The position numbers and the translations under genes are program-made. The notes below the pieces were generated by a model. That model worked only from the letters and a program-made list of their open reading frames with translations. It was not told the origin of the DNA and ran no database searches. This document shows, piece after piece, positions 43,961 to 56,760 of a DNA stretch of 64,000 nucleotides. Location of the stretch: assembly GCA_019055375.1 (NCBI GenBank), contig JAHQIW010004663.1:124001-188000 (forward strand), written 5' to 3'. This DNA comes from Parelaphostrongylus tenuis. Its lineage: Eukaryota; Nematoda; Chromadorea; Rhabditida; Metastrongylidae. Numbering within the stretch: the first letter of the stretch is position 1; each line of letters starts with the position of its first letter.

Positions 43961-45039
43961 TAGAACACTCTCCTACTAATACCTATCCACACGATGCAAA
44001 GAATCATCTATGTGGCTTCGAAAGTGCAACTTCCTTATCACAGAAAAGCGGAGATTGCTGTGTTATAAGAAATATAGTCCTAATGAGCAAAGGATCAAAG
44101 TAGAGAAAATGTCTTGATTGTATTTATTATTATATCAGATGAAATAAGATATTTTTTTTTGTACTGAACTCAATAGTTACTCAATTATGTTTCAGCAAGC
44201 TTATCAGACATTTATACACCTATTTATTCGTTAACAGCAATACGTAACACACTTCGTTTGGAGCTATTATCGCATACTTGTTTAGCCTGCAAGAGGCTCA
44301 ATAGGTATCGAAGTTGTGACCACACCTATGTTCACCATTGTTTTGTAGGTGTATTCGCCTATAGCACAAAGTTTCGAAAGCTTGACGGAAACCAATTCAT
44401 TCATTGACTGGCGCCATCAACTCATCGTTGCACAATTTCCCCATGATCTAAACGAAACTTTACAGACACGTTTCGCTATACTAGTCCTATTTTGCACAAC
44501 TTGCCGTTTAATTTGTGTCCCATATTGTTGCCTGTACGCAAATGGGTCATAATCCTAAGGTTCAATTCCTCCACATCAGATGCGACGCTATAGAGACCCA
44601 CGAAACATGCGGACCACTTCAGTAACCGTAAGGACTTGGCAATGTGTGATGGTCATTTTGACGTGTACCACATTCCGTGATCAGCCTCGAGTTCTTGTAT
44701 TAGACTCAATACCTTCTACCCACCGCCCACGTCGTTACCTGAGGTAACAGCTGCGAAGGAATTCACCTTTCTCGATATCATCAGCATCTTCATAGAAAAC
44801 CTCTTCGCCACTATCTCTAATCACATGTTCTATGCCAAATTGTATTCTCTATTCCACAATCGACTGCATTAAAAGCTAAATTTTTGAGCACAAAAATTTC
44901 ATCGTTTCGACAAGAATGTCGTTCTTTCTCAAGAATCGTGTGTGATGTTCATGTCATTTGAAAGGTTTACTTCTTGCGCATCTATTGATACATAATTCGT
45001 CTATATCCGCTGAGTTTACGACAAGTTGGTCGAGAAGTG

Positions 45040-45380
45040 CTCAAAACTCGTTCGTCGAAAGCGCGCTTGATTCAACAAGACAAAGCTAAGCCACACAGTC
45101 ACGCAGAGCTAAAAAGACCAAGGCAAAGTTCGAGGATTTGAACGGAGTTGAGATTCTACCGCATCCACCCTATAGTCTGGACGTTGCTCCATCTGATTAG
45201 GCCTTATTAGATCAACACTTTTTAGAAGGTCGCCAATTTGAATCTTTCGATGAAGTTGAAGAAGCATGTCAAGAGTTTTATGATTCAAAACCTAAGGAGT
45301 GGTACTTCGATCAGATTCGATTCCTGGAGGACCGATGACAAAAGTGGTGGATAACGATGGCCTGTATTTTGAAGAATAGT
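45040..45380 (+). pseudogene. Mariner transposase C-terminal half, frameshifted
   Basis: Across frames it reads LIQQDKAKPHSHAEL (second catalytic region), LPHPP.YSLDVAPSD (with a stop after SD at about 45200), then EGRQFESFDEVEEACQEFYD and PKEWYFDQIRFLEDR. Same subfamily as 55610-55880. No N-terminal half upstream that I can recognise. Confidence 0.72.
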
Positions 45381-45726
45381 TGCTGCTGTTTGTTGTCTGA
45401 ATATACGCATAAATTTTGAATGTTTCATCAAACGATGGAAACTTTCTTTATAACTTAGTACATCATAAATTACAATTTCGTAAGAGGTAGGGGGAACGAT
45501 AGAGATAGTAATCAAATATGATCGAACTACGGAGCTATTGCTAAAAATAACACTGATGCTGACAACTTTTACTCAAAATATCTATTCATGTACACTTTTT
45601 GGTACATCTGATAATCACCTTTAGAAAATTTGCCAGGAACTGACTCTCTGCTTAGAATATCTTGCATAAAATGTATAACAACTTCTGTCCCAGCAATAAA
45701 CATATCTAGTTTCTTGTGGAAGATAT

Positions 45727-45757
45727 ATAAGTATATATATATGTACATATACATATG

Positions 45758-45799
<42 letters not shown>

Positions 45800-45915
45800 T
45801 ATATAGACATACATATATAACTTCTAGGAGAAATTAATACCTATATAGGAATTAATATCAATTTAAAATGAAAAAATAAATAAATAAATGAATATATATA
45901 TATATATATATATAT
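45727..45915. repeat. (AT)n microsatellite pair
   Basis: TA-rich arrays at 45727-45805 and 45892-45915, separated by A-rich sequence with AAATAAATAAATAAATG. Confidence 0.92.
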
Positions 45916-45919
45916 CTTA

Positions 45920-48900
45920 TAATAATCAGTCCAACTATCTGAGAATAACAGCTGCGTACACTCAAACTGTTAATAAAATTTGGTATTCTTGAGCAGTGAT
46001 ATCGCATGTACAAGAAAATTATTTACAAGGACACTGGAAAAGGAAAATTATCGGAAGCAGGACGATTGGATGATGTCTTTCATGTAGTGGTAAACCTCCA
46101 CAACCACTCACGCGCTCTCATTCGAGTAATTTAAGGATATGAGAATTGGAGAAGGCATAAGAAAATACCTGAAGGTGTTTAACTGAAGAGAAATGCATAG
46201 AATAACGAATACTGCCCATATTCAGTGTCATAAGTCGCCACTTATTCATAATCTGCTCTCTTCTCTTATCGGTAACAAGTGAAGAAAAAAGCCCTGTTTG
46301 TGGACAAAGACTTTCCATTGCATTTTTAGTGATCATTTGAAAGCTTAGATCTCTGGGTGCTGCGTTCATGGCCGTTTTTTCTAAAAATTTTTTCATAACG
46401 CTGTAGCAGAAGGAAAACATTTGTGTTCCACACATGCATATTTATCTCAGGTGATAACTCATTTCTTAACCTATAAGGAACCCTTCGATAGCGTAACTTC
46501 GGTGATCCTAATGCTGTGCTTATCTTTTAAAAATATCGTTTATTGCAGTTTAGCAAAAAAGGAAGATCAAATTTCACATACGCGGGCAAATCTTTCTCGC
46601 CCAGAGTGTGAGCTGGATGTTAGTGAACGTGGAATCGATACAGCGTTCCACGATTTATCGACCAATCGCGCTGAGACGACTCACATGTGGAATGCGATTT
46701 TTATTATTTACATGATCATTTCTTCTTCGCTTTGACAAAAACTCCAGGTAAAATGCATGACCTGGAAAGTGCAAATATTCTTTACGTAGGGCCTTTCGTG
46801 CTTCCAGCGAAGCAATAGTAAAAGCATGCGGTCGGTGTAAAGCATATTTTTATTTCGAATACTATGACGTGACAAAAGGGTCTTTTTAGAAAAGGGAAGC
46901 CTAGTGCGGTAAATAGAGAATTAGGTTTTCAAATGATTACAACACTCTTGAGAAAAATCCTTCTCCTGCGAAAAGAAGTGTTAGCTCATTTGTTGCCCGA
47001 CAACTTTAAGGGACCTGCTAATTTGGGGAAGCTTTTTACATCGTTTTCAAACGTCAACGATGTGACTACCAGATTTGTATAAAAGATTTGAAGAATCATT
47101 TCCGTTATTGAGCAGGAATTTTTAGAAGATTTCTCTTTTGCTGGACAAAGTCTTTACAAAAGATCGGGAAATCCATGAATCTAGTTTTTTTTTTCCGAAA
47201 AGGTCTTTTTGCACAGTGTATTATTTGAAAAAAAAAATCCTGTTTCACATGCGTCGCGCTCATTTCGCGTATTGTCGCACTTGCATTTTGTTGGACAAAG
47301 TTCCTCTTTTGAACTAGATAAACCACTAGCTAGCGTAGTTTTATGAAGTTGAAAATCAATTTTTTTCCCATGCAAAACCTCTTTGAATCCTTTAGCAATT
47401 GAAATAAAAAAGGCGTTACGTGTTTTTATGCGTTATCGCGCATATTATTCGCATGACGAGCTTTCATCTAGTGCTAGTTCAGTAGAGTAACTCTTGAGAA
47501 TTGAAAATGTTCTTAATTTTCAAAAGTTTCTTGAAATCCTGTTACATACAAAATTGAAATGTATTTCAAACGCGTCGAACGTTACTGCGAGAAGTTTAGT
47601 TACTTATTTGGAAGTTTATTCTCCGTTTTGCAAATACTTTTAAACTTTCTGAATTTTACTTTTAGAAGAAGCTTTGCTCTACCATTCTAGAATTTAGGCC
47701 TTTCATTTTCTCTATACATTGCCAAATAAACTCTCTACTAATTTTAAACTCAAGCCCAAGCATAAGCAACCGAAGCCTGAGCACGAAAAGCATAAGGAGA
47801 GTAAGAGAAATCTTCAAGCTCAAAAGTCGGATGTTTTACTGAGATATCTCGTCAAAGGGGATAAATATGCTAAGTTCAATGGCAAAAATCGCACTCCTTT
47901 TGCGAGTCACGCTGTGACGTAGATCGATGACACTGTGCCATAGACTAGTAGCGGTATGCAATACATCTGCCTCAGTCTTATTTTCCCTGCCGTAGTGCAG
48001 CAAAACAATCTTACCAAAAAGAAAGAACAGCGGTGGAATCGCCGAAAGTCACGATATCGAATATCAGCAATTTAGGAAAAGAACTCTGTTCCGCGAGAAG
48101 AAACGAGTGTGTGATACACAAATCTATTTGCTCTACTGCATCACGATAAGAGAGTTTTTTTGGCAGACTATCAATTTTTGAAAATTTGTGAAATTAGGTC
48201 ATTGGATTATTAATAATTTAAGAAAAAATTTCGTCATGCTAGTCGTAGTTGTCTCTCATCACGCGACAAGTGCGCAACGCGCATAAGACATAATTTTACT
48301 TCAAATACAAGGGAGGTGTGTGAAACCTTTTCTAGAAACTTATAGCTTTGAATTTGTCCAGATTTGAACTTTTGAATGGATACTAACAGTTCAATGGAAA
48401 ATCTTTTTCCAGCTGAGAATCATCTTTCAAAAAGCCCCTGCTTAGTGATGGAAGCAATCCAACACGGCTACTGAAATAGCATTACAGAGTGAACAACAAT
48501 GGCGTATTTCTATTCCTGCGGATCGTATTCACTTTCGAACCCCTCATATTTCGCTCATTCTGAGCTGTTCTATTTCCAGTTGTTGAGCTGGTGAGGGCTT
48601 CCTTTCTGCTCTCATGCACACAAAATTCAAACGGGTAACTTTCTATGAAAAGGTTCATTTGACTTCTTTAACAGTTGAACTCGGCGGCCTGTTTGACGCA
48701 AAATATTGGTAATTCCCTTTAACTACGTCGAAAACTTGCCATAGGGATTGGATCATAGGAGGGCCAGTGCTCTATCTAATCAAAGAAGGTACGGATCTTC
48801 ACGACAACAAATTAATTCTTAAATCACATAAATTGAATTTTTTGGAAAGAAATGAGAACGACAGTTAACTTCTTGAAATTCCAAGAAGAAACACCCAGAG

Positions 48901-49600
48901 CGATGAATCAACAACACACTTAGAGACGTGAGCGTGTTTTCAAAGAACAAACTGTAGATAGATAAATTTCCATTTTGGAAATACCGAAACCGACGAGAAT
49001 GTGGAAAAGTTTCATTTCTTTGCTTCATAAAAGAGCGGAGTGGCAGAGCGTTTATTGATACAGCGTATCAGCAACAAGATGATATGCATTGAACGGATCT
49101 CCTCTAACGCTCCGTTACAGTCGACCAGCTAAACGCCTTGGCTCGGCTACCTTAAAAATTGCAAGCAAATTCGCCTCGGCCAGCATTCTACGACATTCGT
49201 TAAAAACGAAATTCTTGAGCAGCAGCAAATCCAGAGAGTGAATGTTGAAAAATTGCTCAAATGCGGCCACTGAGGGGATTTGCAAGGCAGATGTTGATGA
49301 TCACGAGTTGTGTGATGAAATGGTAACAAGAAATTATTAATTCCATGAGCTCCGTTTCAATCAATGAAAACCCGCTTAGCCGAGATTTATTGGCTTATAG
49401 TTGAAAGCGAGCTTTATTGACGCACTGTGCTGGTGGATATCATCTCGCGTTGCAACCTGAGTGGAGATCTGTGAAAAAACCTTTACAGATCTGCTTTCTA
49501 CTCAATGTACATATGTATAGAAGTTGAATCATGGCCTGTGTTTCTTTCTAATGTTTTTGATACTTGGCACACGTAAATTTCTGTGTGGTATTCTAAAGCA
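45920..49600. other. No recognised gene
   Basis: AT-rich with weak internal repeats (for example TTGCTGGACAAAGTCTTTAC near 47138 and TTGTTGGACAAAGTTCCTCT near 47289). The Lys/Pro-rich frame at 47719-47922 is low-complexity and unsupported. Confidence 0.4.
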
Positions 49601-49610
49601 TTGAAAAGCT

Positions 49611-49750
49611 AAGTGGCACTGGCGCTCGTTCGGCATGTCTCACCCTAAGTACCACAGCTCGCTTGGTTTCGCCTACTCGATCAGCGTTATCGTTGTCTCC
49701 TTGCTATCCTTGATGGGACTAGAGTGGGATGACTACGCCATCGTGTGGAG
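49611..49750 (+). CDS. Candidate isolated exon with a membrane segment (unassigned)
   Basis: An open frame (AAG at 49611 onwards) encodes WHWRSFGMSHPKYHSSLGFA followed by the hydrophobic stretch YSISVIVVSLLSLMGL and EWDDYAIVWR. A possible donor (AGG|GTTTGT) follows at about 49751. Composition is coding-like and differs from the AT-rich surroundings. A TGA precedes it at 49602. I do not recognise the family and find no partner exons; it may be part of a degraded gene. Confidence 0.25.
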
Positions 49751-50218
49751 GGTTTGTTTGTCTGCATTCTTTGCGATTTACCACTAAAAATAAAAACGTT
49801 AGATTTTCAAGTTTTCTAAGTTTTGCTACTGTACAGCATGGTGACAGCTTGTCTTTTGTTATTTTCACAACAAACTATGCTTGCTGCATCTTCTCGTTTT
49901 CAAGTGGCGGACATGTTGGTGGTACCGTTCCTACAACATCTTTAGTGAGGGCTCTAAAACAGGCAAAACTAGAAAAGAGTAGATGAAAGCTAAGTTCTAT
50001 TTAGCTAAGAAATGAAGAGTGCTGGCTGAAGAATCGAAAAAAACGGATTAGCTAAATGGAGGTAAAAGAGAATAGTTGATTCCACCATTTTTGAGAAGAT
50101 TTTTTACATTCTATCGGCATTCCAAAAACTTTACAGCTACTAACAAAAGTAATAGTGGAGAGATCGCGGTTCTCTTTGTTCTGCTCTATTGATGTGAAAT
50201 CAACGCTATTCACCTGAA

Positions 50219-53043
50219 TCACCTGTCGTCCCGTTGATCGTCGGGTGACTCGAGCGGGTACCAGCAACTCTTCCATTTTTCCCTATCGCGGGCAAGAGTA
50301 GCCCAGCAGGTCCTCTCCGCTCTAGGAATTCGTTGAGCATCACATCCTTCTTCTTTCGCTTTCGTGAAGAAATCGCACCAACGGGTCAGTGGTCTTCCTT
50401 TAGAGCGCTTGACGTCCCGGGAAATCCAGTCGATAACGGCTCTCGTCCATCGGCTGTCGTTGAAGCACATCACGTGTCAAGTCCCACCTTATTTTCGATA
50501 TCCTGGCGTGTAGAACGGCGTCTCTGATTTTCGATCGTTGACGTAGGTCGGAACTTCGGATCCTTTCTCTCATTTGCGAGATACGGGATACTCCTAGCAT
50601 CGACCTTTCGACTGCGCGTTCGATAACGCCAAGTGATCTTTCATCCTGCTTACGTAGCGACCAGGTTTCTGCTGCATACGTTAGGGCAGGGATAATTGTC
50701 GAGTCGAAAAGGTGGGCACGGAGTCGGATGTTCTTTGTCCTCTTCACTACATCTTCGATGCTCTTAAACGTTCCCCAAGCCGCTCGTTTCCTCCTGCTCA
50801 ACTCTGGAGCTAGGTCGTTCATCATGTTGATTTCACGACCTAGATAGATGTAACTGGAGCATTCGGAAATTGTCGTTCCGTTGAGCGTGAATGGGGCATT
50901 AGAAACCCATCCGTTCCTCATGAACATTGTTTTCGTTATATTCAGTTGAAGACCGATCTTTCCACAGGCGTTATCGAAATCAGTCAACATTCGTTCCGCT
51001 TGGCTGATGTTTGGTGTTATGAGAACTATATCGTCAGCAAAGCGAAGATGGTTTAATTGTCGACCGTCAATTTTCACTCCCATTTCGTCCCATTCTAATG
51101 TTCGCATGACGTTTTGTAGTGTGGCAGTGAATAGTTTTGGCGATATTGTATCGCCTTGTCGAACCCCTCTTCTTACGTCAATGGTGATATTGTTGTAGAA
51201 TGGAGATATTTTGGTCGTGAAGTCTTTATAAAGCTCACGAAGGATCATTATGTACCGAGTAGGGACGCCCTGGTTATCCAGAGCCTCTATAACCGCTTCT
51301 GTTTCCACTGAATCAAAGGCTTTCTTCAGATCGATAAAAGTGAGACAGAGTGGTTGTTTGTACTCTCGCGAAACTTCAATGAGTCTTGTGATCGTGTGGA
51401 TGTGGTCCATGGTACTAAATCCTTTTCTGAACCCTGCTTGTTCGCATGGCTGTCCTTCGTCCACTGTTCTGTCAATCCTGTTCAGGATGACTCGACTAAA
51501 GAGTTTATAGACAACGGACAGCAAGCAGATTGGGCGATAATTGCCTATGTCGTGAAGGTCTCCCTTTTTGAACAACAATACGGTCTTGCTGGTTTTCCAT
51601 TGAATAGGGACCTTGCATTCTGACAGGTACCGAGTGAGGAGCCGAGCCAAGGCGTTGATGATAGCTGGCGGCAGGTCTTCAGGTGTTCTGGTCTAATCCT
51701 GTCTGGACCGTATGTTGTTCTGTTTTTCACTGACGATATAGCATGTCGGATTTCGAAAGGAGGACCAATAGAGCGACATATTCGTCCTCTTTCAATTTAT
51801 ATGACGGTAAGAGGACATGGCTAGCGAAGAGATCCGAGTAGTCTTTGTGGATGATTTTCGCCATAGCCCTTCTGGAAGCTGTAAGTGTACCGTCAGGGTA
51901 TCGGAGTCCAATCATCTTGGTCTTATAGTAGGCGAAACCTCGCTGGGCTTTGCGAAAGCTCTTCCCAGCTTCTGCAGCTTCTGCCATAACTGCTGCTCTT
52001 CTCTCTTTGAGGTCTTCTTTTATCGCTTCTCTGCAGCGTTTCGCAAGTTCGGACGTAAGGTTTTGGTTGCCTGTAGCTCGTGCAATTCCACGTTGACATA
52101 TCAGCTCGAGTGTCTGCGGAGACAAGCGTCTCTTCGTGACCTTAGGACTCTCGGCTTTCATAGCGCTAACTTGAAAATATTCAACGAGTCGATCGTATTC
52201 TTCATCGATGTTGTCGGCAACGGTATCTTCCCGAGAGCCGACTAATGATTTGAATACATCCCGGTTTATAGCAGTTCTGGAACTTCGTTGTTTGAATTTA
52301 GCAGCTTTCTCTCCTCTCCTCGAAAAACGGAACGTTGTGCGAAGGAGGCGATAGTTTGATCCCGTGTAGAACTTAGGAACAACAGCGACATCGGTGAGGT
52401 AAAACCTTCGATTTACTAATGTGGTCTGTTTCGTTATGGTACTCTCCATTGGGAGACTCCCACGTCCATCGCTGAGAAAGAGGCTTTTGGAATTGCAAGT
52501 TACCATGGATTATTCGGGTCGTCATGATAAACTCAGACAACCTCTCACCCTGTTCCATTCTAGTCCGTGGGTCCCTATGTGACGTTCTTCAGACGTTTTT
52601 CTAGGTCCAGTTTTTGCGTTAAAATCTCCGACAATGACCTTGAAGAATGTATGATCTTCTCTGAAGAAGTTTTCTATAGAACGCTTCGACTTCGCCTTCG
52701 TCATAGCTTGATGCTGGTGCGTAAGCAACGAAGATTGTCAAAGCCGGCATAGAACCACATCGTTTCAACCGTAATCGTCCGATGCGGGTTGTTAGTTGTT
52801 CAAACGTATCAATGTTCACGGTCAAATTTGATTTGACGAGGACACCAATGCCGCCGACACCCTGCTATCGCATGTTCCAAGGAACAGTTCTTCTCCGGTG
52901 TCATAAACAGCGTGAAAAGGATGGCGCCTTCTCGTCTCAGCCAGGCCAATGACGTCGTACCTTATTCTTCTTGCTTGAATCAGTAGATCTTCTACAGCGG
53001 ATTCGTGAGCAAAGGTTCTTGCATTGTTGGTGCAGATCGTCAT
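50219..53043 (-). pseudogene. RTE-clade endonuclease-reverse transcriptase, second copy
   Basis: Minus-strand copy of the same RTE family. It starts MTICTNNARTFAHES at 53043. The endonuclease part is broken into frames between 53043 and about 52370, then comes a linker frame (about 52506-51727). A long open RT frame (51650-50400) contains [59 protein letters not shown] and the catalytic box HLRFADDIVLI. The C-terminal frame ends at 50219 with WYPLESPDDQRDDR. It is better preserved than the 10-13 kb copy: FADD is intact and the RT core is open for about 416 codons. The hammerhead-bearing outer ends seen at 9540-13290 are absent; a mariner-derived MITE abuts the 5' side at about 53060. Confidence 0.9.
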
Positions 53044-53060
53044 ATTATCATTCCTCGAGT

Positions 53061-53525
53061 ATTGACACCAGAGAAATGAACACCAGAACTGTTACCCAGA
53101 AGTGATTAAGATTATGGGATTTTTGTACTGTTAAGCTGCGCGTTTTCTTGCAATCAATCGATATACAACTTGCCTTAACTTGCTTCAAGGTTGCTGTTAT
53201 TAGAACGAATTAGCTTATCATTCATGTACGAATGATATGTAGGCAAAAATGTTAGTGAAGCGACTCGCAAAAATTGATGGAGGATCCTGTGGACGGCCGT
53301 ACCGCGACTGATCCACGAAACTTTTTTCTTCAGCTCTGAACTTCGCCAACCAATTCCTAGCCGCCTTTTCTGCAGCCGTATCTCTCCCCAACTTTCACTA
53401 ATGTTATGCGTCGCTTCACTAGCTCCTTTCACTAGTGTAGCAAACGAATTTGTTAACACGACAGCTCCAGCTCAAAGAAAGTATGGACATGGTGTCCACC
53501 AATTTGGTGTTTATAGTGTCAAACT
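53061..53525. mobile_element. Mariner-derived MITE copy 4
   Basis: ATTGACACCAGAGAAATGAA at the left and CCAATTTGGTGTTTATAGTG at the right are diverged TIRs. The interior contains GAAGCGACTCGC and ATCCTGTGGACGGCCG as in the other copies. It lies directly upstream of the minus-strand RTE frame. Confidence 0.6.
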
Positions 53526-54810
53526 TGCTAAAAGTCCTATTATCATCATCCTTATAGTAACATTTTCAATTTGAGTCAATATAATGATCAATATGCAGTA
53601 TTTGTGCCGAATAAAAGGCAAAAAATCTAGTAGTTCACAAATTTCTGAATGCAATTTCTTCAACGCCTTTCGAATAAGACAGAATGGTCGTTATTTCTAT
53701 TCCATGGCAAGCAGCATTAACGAATGTTGGTAGTTTTTTTTCCTCATCCTGATTAGGCTCCATAGAAGGAGAAGACTCGATTCTTGCTTTTCTCTGAAGA
53801 AATCGGCTTGAATCTCGAGAGTTTCAACGATTTACTTAATTTTCAAAGAGGACACCCTAATGCACTTTGACAGTAGTTATTGAAATTACTCTAAATTCAG
53901 CCTTTTTTTCGTTGGGAAGAACTATTTCCTTCGAATTTCAATGATCACTGGATAGCACATATTCGGCAAATCCAATGAAGCACTTCGCTTCCAAAAGGGA
54001 CTTCTCAATGCACTGTGGGAGCCAGAAGAAAATGGGGCTAGCGATTGGGAGCAAATTTTTTGCTCTACTATGTGGATGTTAGTTCGCACAACAAGAACAT
54101 AGATTTTTCCTCAAAAGAATGCATAGTTTGAGGAGGTATTGACGCTGATACTGCTAAAATTATTCATACAAAAGTCTTCTCGTGGTTTTTCATAATTCAT
54201 TGAAGACAATGTTGCCTTAAAACCTTATTTAACCTGGATTTATGCCGGGGCGCGCATCAATTCCTCGCAGCAGCCCGAATGAGGCGCTCAGATGAGGTCA
54301 GAATAACTCTCACCGTCCGTAAAGGGATTGTCGTCTTCATTAGGAACGTCGTTGAATGCTGATCAAGCGATTTTACTTGAATTTCTGGTATAGCTTAGCA
54401 AGAGCTATCCAAATATGGTCTCAAGAGTGAAGTGCTTTCAAAAAATCTTGTATCAATTTTCTGAGTACAGATCAACTAGAGTCTCGATGAGCCCTATACG
54501 TGCACGAAGCAAAACTGTGTTCGTAATAAATTTCTTAACCATTCTGCGTTATCCACTTCTCTTACAAACAAAAGAGCAGCAGCAACAATAATACAACAGA
54601 AATACAAGACATAAACTGCATTCTTTAAGACCGAATCTGAATTGATAACGTCGAATTTGAATGAACAACTCTTCCCTTCGAAAAATATTCATTGTCACGT
54701 AAACACCACTTGTCAAGAGCGAAGGAATAGCCAGATATATTATCAGATGACTGAGATCAGATCGACAAGATCAACGGCAACGCCAACAATGAGTTACAAT
54801 TGCCCTCTTT

Positions 54811-55248
54811 CAATGTGCCAGATAATCACTTTTTTGGCCACGCATGTGGTCTGTTATATAGGGCTGACTTATAAAGTCCGATAAATGTGTTATGACCTTG
54901 AACACTCGATACACATGTTTGGCCCCTGAACCTTAAGGAAACACTCGAAACGAAAGTTATGATATAATAACGATACCAGCAAAGAGCAATCGAGCGTACA
55001 ACACTGTCCTTTCAGTGTTATTTTCACCTGATAGACAGTGTAAAATGTTCGTCGTCGCCTACTTTTAGTATAGGGGACTGAGCCCCCTAGAGGATTGGCA
55101 AAAGACTAAAGGGTACTGCCCGATTGATGAGAACGTCAAGGTCGAAAACGTGTCTCGCGCTCTACAGACCACATGCGTGGCTCAAAAAGTGATTACCTGA
55201 TATATTGAAAATTAAGCGTGGTCTTAAGAAAACACTCAAGACGAAAAG
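54811..55248. mobile_element. Hammerhead-type non-autonomous element with inverted ends
   Basis: Flanked by TTGCCCTCTTT at 54800-54810 and 55249-55259 (11-bp target duplication). The left end (AATCAC...CACGCATGTGGTCTG) and right end (about 55155-55205) form inverted repeats of about 40 bp with few mismatches. The interior (about 55000-55160) is the reverse complement of the middle of the element at 32605-32942. The end carries the family tail (GATATATTGAAAATTAAGC ... ACACTCAAGACGAAAAG). Confidence 0.72.
55118..55160 (+). ncRNA. Degraded hammerhead ribozyme
   Basis: GCCCGA-TTGATGA-GAACGTCAAGGTC-GAAA-ACGTGTC-TCGCGC. C3 of the core is T and stem I has a mismatch (TCGCGC opposite GCCCGA), so cleavage is unlikely. 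Otherwise it is the plus-strand equivalent of 32662-32705. A second, more degraded copy lies inverted at about 54875-54900. Confidence 0.6.
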
Positions 55249-55261
55249 TTGCCCTCTTTGT

Positions 55262-56760
55262 TCCAGCGCGAAAGCATTTGTTTGTGACCCTACATCAGAC
55301 AGTACGCTTAATTGAAACTGCAAACCAAAGGTAATCTTGGGCTGAACTTTACAAAGTGCAGTGTTTTTGAGTCATGCCATCACCTTGCACAAGGAGCATA
55401 GAAGAAATATAGGTGTGGAAAGATAGTTCTGGTACACTTCAATAAACATGACATAACTCCCACGCATATCACAGGAGTATTGCAGCTTCTCATATGGGCT
55501 TTTCCCAATGGAGGGCTAAATATTATTCGTCTTTATTTTCACTTTGTTACAAGCCTCCGCTATGTCCAACGATACGATCGAAGTTCCTGTTTTATTGCGC
55601 CATTATTGGAGAAAATGTCTTCCAGGTGAGCTGCAGTCGATGAAATCAACGAGTTGAACAGGAAGGCACAACAAGCAAATTTGCTGCTGGACGCCGGTTT
55701 CATCGTTCTAATGCCGAAAATCTTGACCACTTTTGAAAGGCCACCGATTAGAATCATTCGATAAAACTGGAAAAGCATGTCAAGATATTCGAAGTCGAAG
55801 GAATGGTACTTTGAGCAGATCCGAAACTTGGCGGTCGGATGGCAGAAAGTTTCGGAAAACGATGCTCTTTATATTGAAATATCCTTATTTTTGTCTTTGT
55901 TTGGACTTCATGCACAAATACAATTTCTTACAAGTGCTTCAAAACTTTCTTTTCAACCTAATATTTTGATGGGAGTGGTGCTATCTGAAGGACTCACGAA
56001 TTCGCTTCAACCCCCGTATCTCAATACTCGAGTAAATACGCTCTCTCTTTTTGTGCTAAGTGGAAAGGAGTTGAACACGACATTAGCACATTTCAGAACT
56101 GTCATAGTGGTCTTTGATACTATCTAAATGTACTCTCTCAATATTACTAAGGATAGTCGAAGTCACAAATCGTTCTCTAGTGCTGTCAAATATCATCGCT
56201 TATCCTGCACTAATGATCGTAGTGTAGTGTGAACGAAAAACTTTACGAAATCTTGTAGAAGAGATAAAACTGACATCGCTGGTAATTTGTATCGCCTTCG
56301 AATTTGTCTAATACTGCTAATCATTGCAGCCTTCAGGTAACTGTCCCCGTGGAAATAGAAGCCGAGTTTTTATTCTGTGCAGATTACCGAGTGTAAGCAG
56401 ACCTTTACAAGAAATAACCTTTGAGATTTTTGATTTGTCATAAATCAGCGCTGTTGCACTGCCTTCTCCCAATAAACAAGTAAGTCATCGTTGAGCTAGT
56501 TTGGTCGAAAACATAATGATCTTCGTTATTGGTGTTCATTCTTAGTCGTTTCCCAGGAAAAAACAACATGGAGAGGAGAAGAGACTTTAATGAGAAGAGC
56601 GCTAAAGAACATTATCATTTTCCATGTTATCGCTTCTTTTTCGCTATAGTTGATAATCTAACTCTTGCAGAAGAATCCACGAGCAGCTCGAGCGGTTGTT
56701 GTGTTATCGAGAGCAGTATATAACAGTGTGTGTTTTGCTAGCAATGAGACGACAGGGGAG
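55262..56760. repeat. Dispersed duplication, copy A
   Basis: Collinear with 62996-64000 apart from the mariner-containing block (about 55440-56040). Matches include GAAACTGCAAACCA, GCCATCACCTTGCAC, TGGTCTTTGATA, TGCTGTCAAATATCATCGCT and AACAAGTAAG. No open frame is conserved between the copies, so a decayed mobile element or duplicated non-coding DNA is likely. Confidence 0.5.
55610..55880 (+). pseudogene. Mariner transposase C-terminal remnant
   Basis: FDKTGKACQD then, after a frameshift, SKEWYFEQIRNLAVGWQKVS matches the terminal segment of the copy at 45040-45380. It sits inside the repeat at 55262-56760 and is absent from the matching repeat at 62996-64000, so it is probably an insertion. 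Confidence 0.65.

Noticed and set aside
47719..47922. Lys/Pro/His-rich 67-codon frame
   Set aside because: Low complexity, no splice sites or homology that I can recognise.
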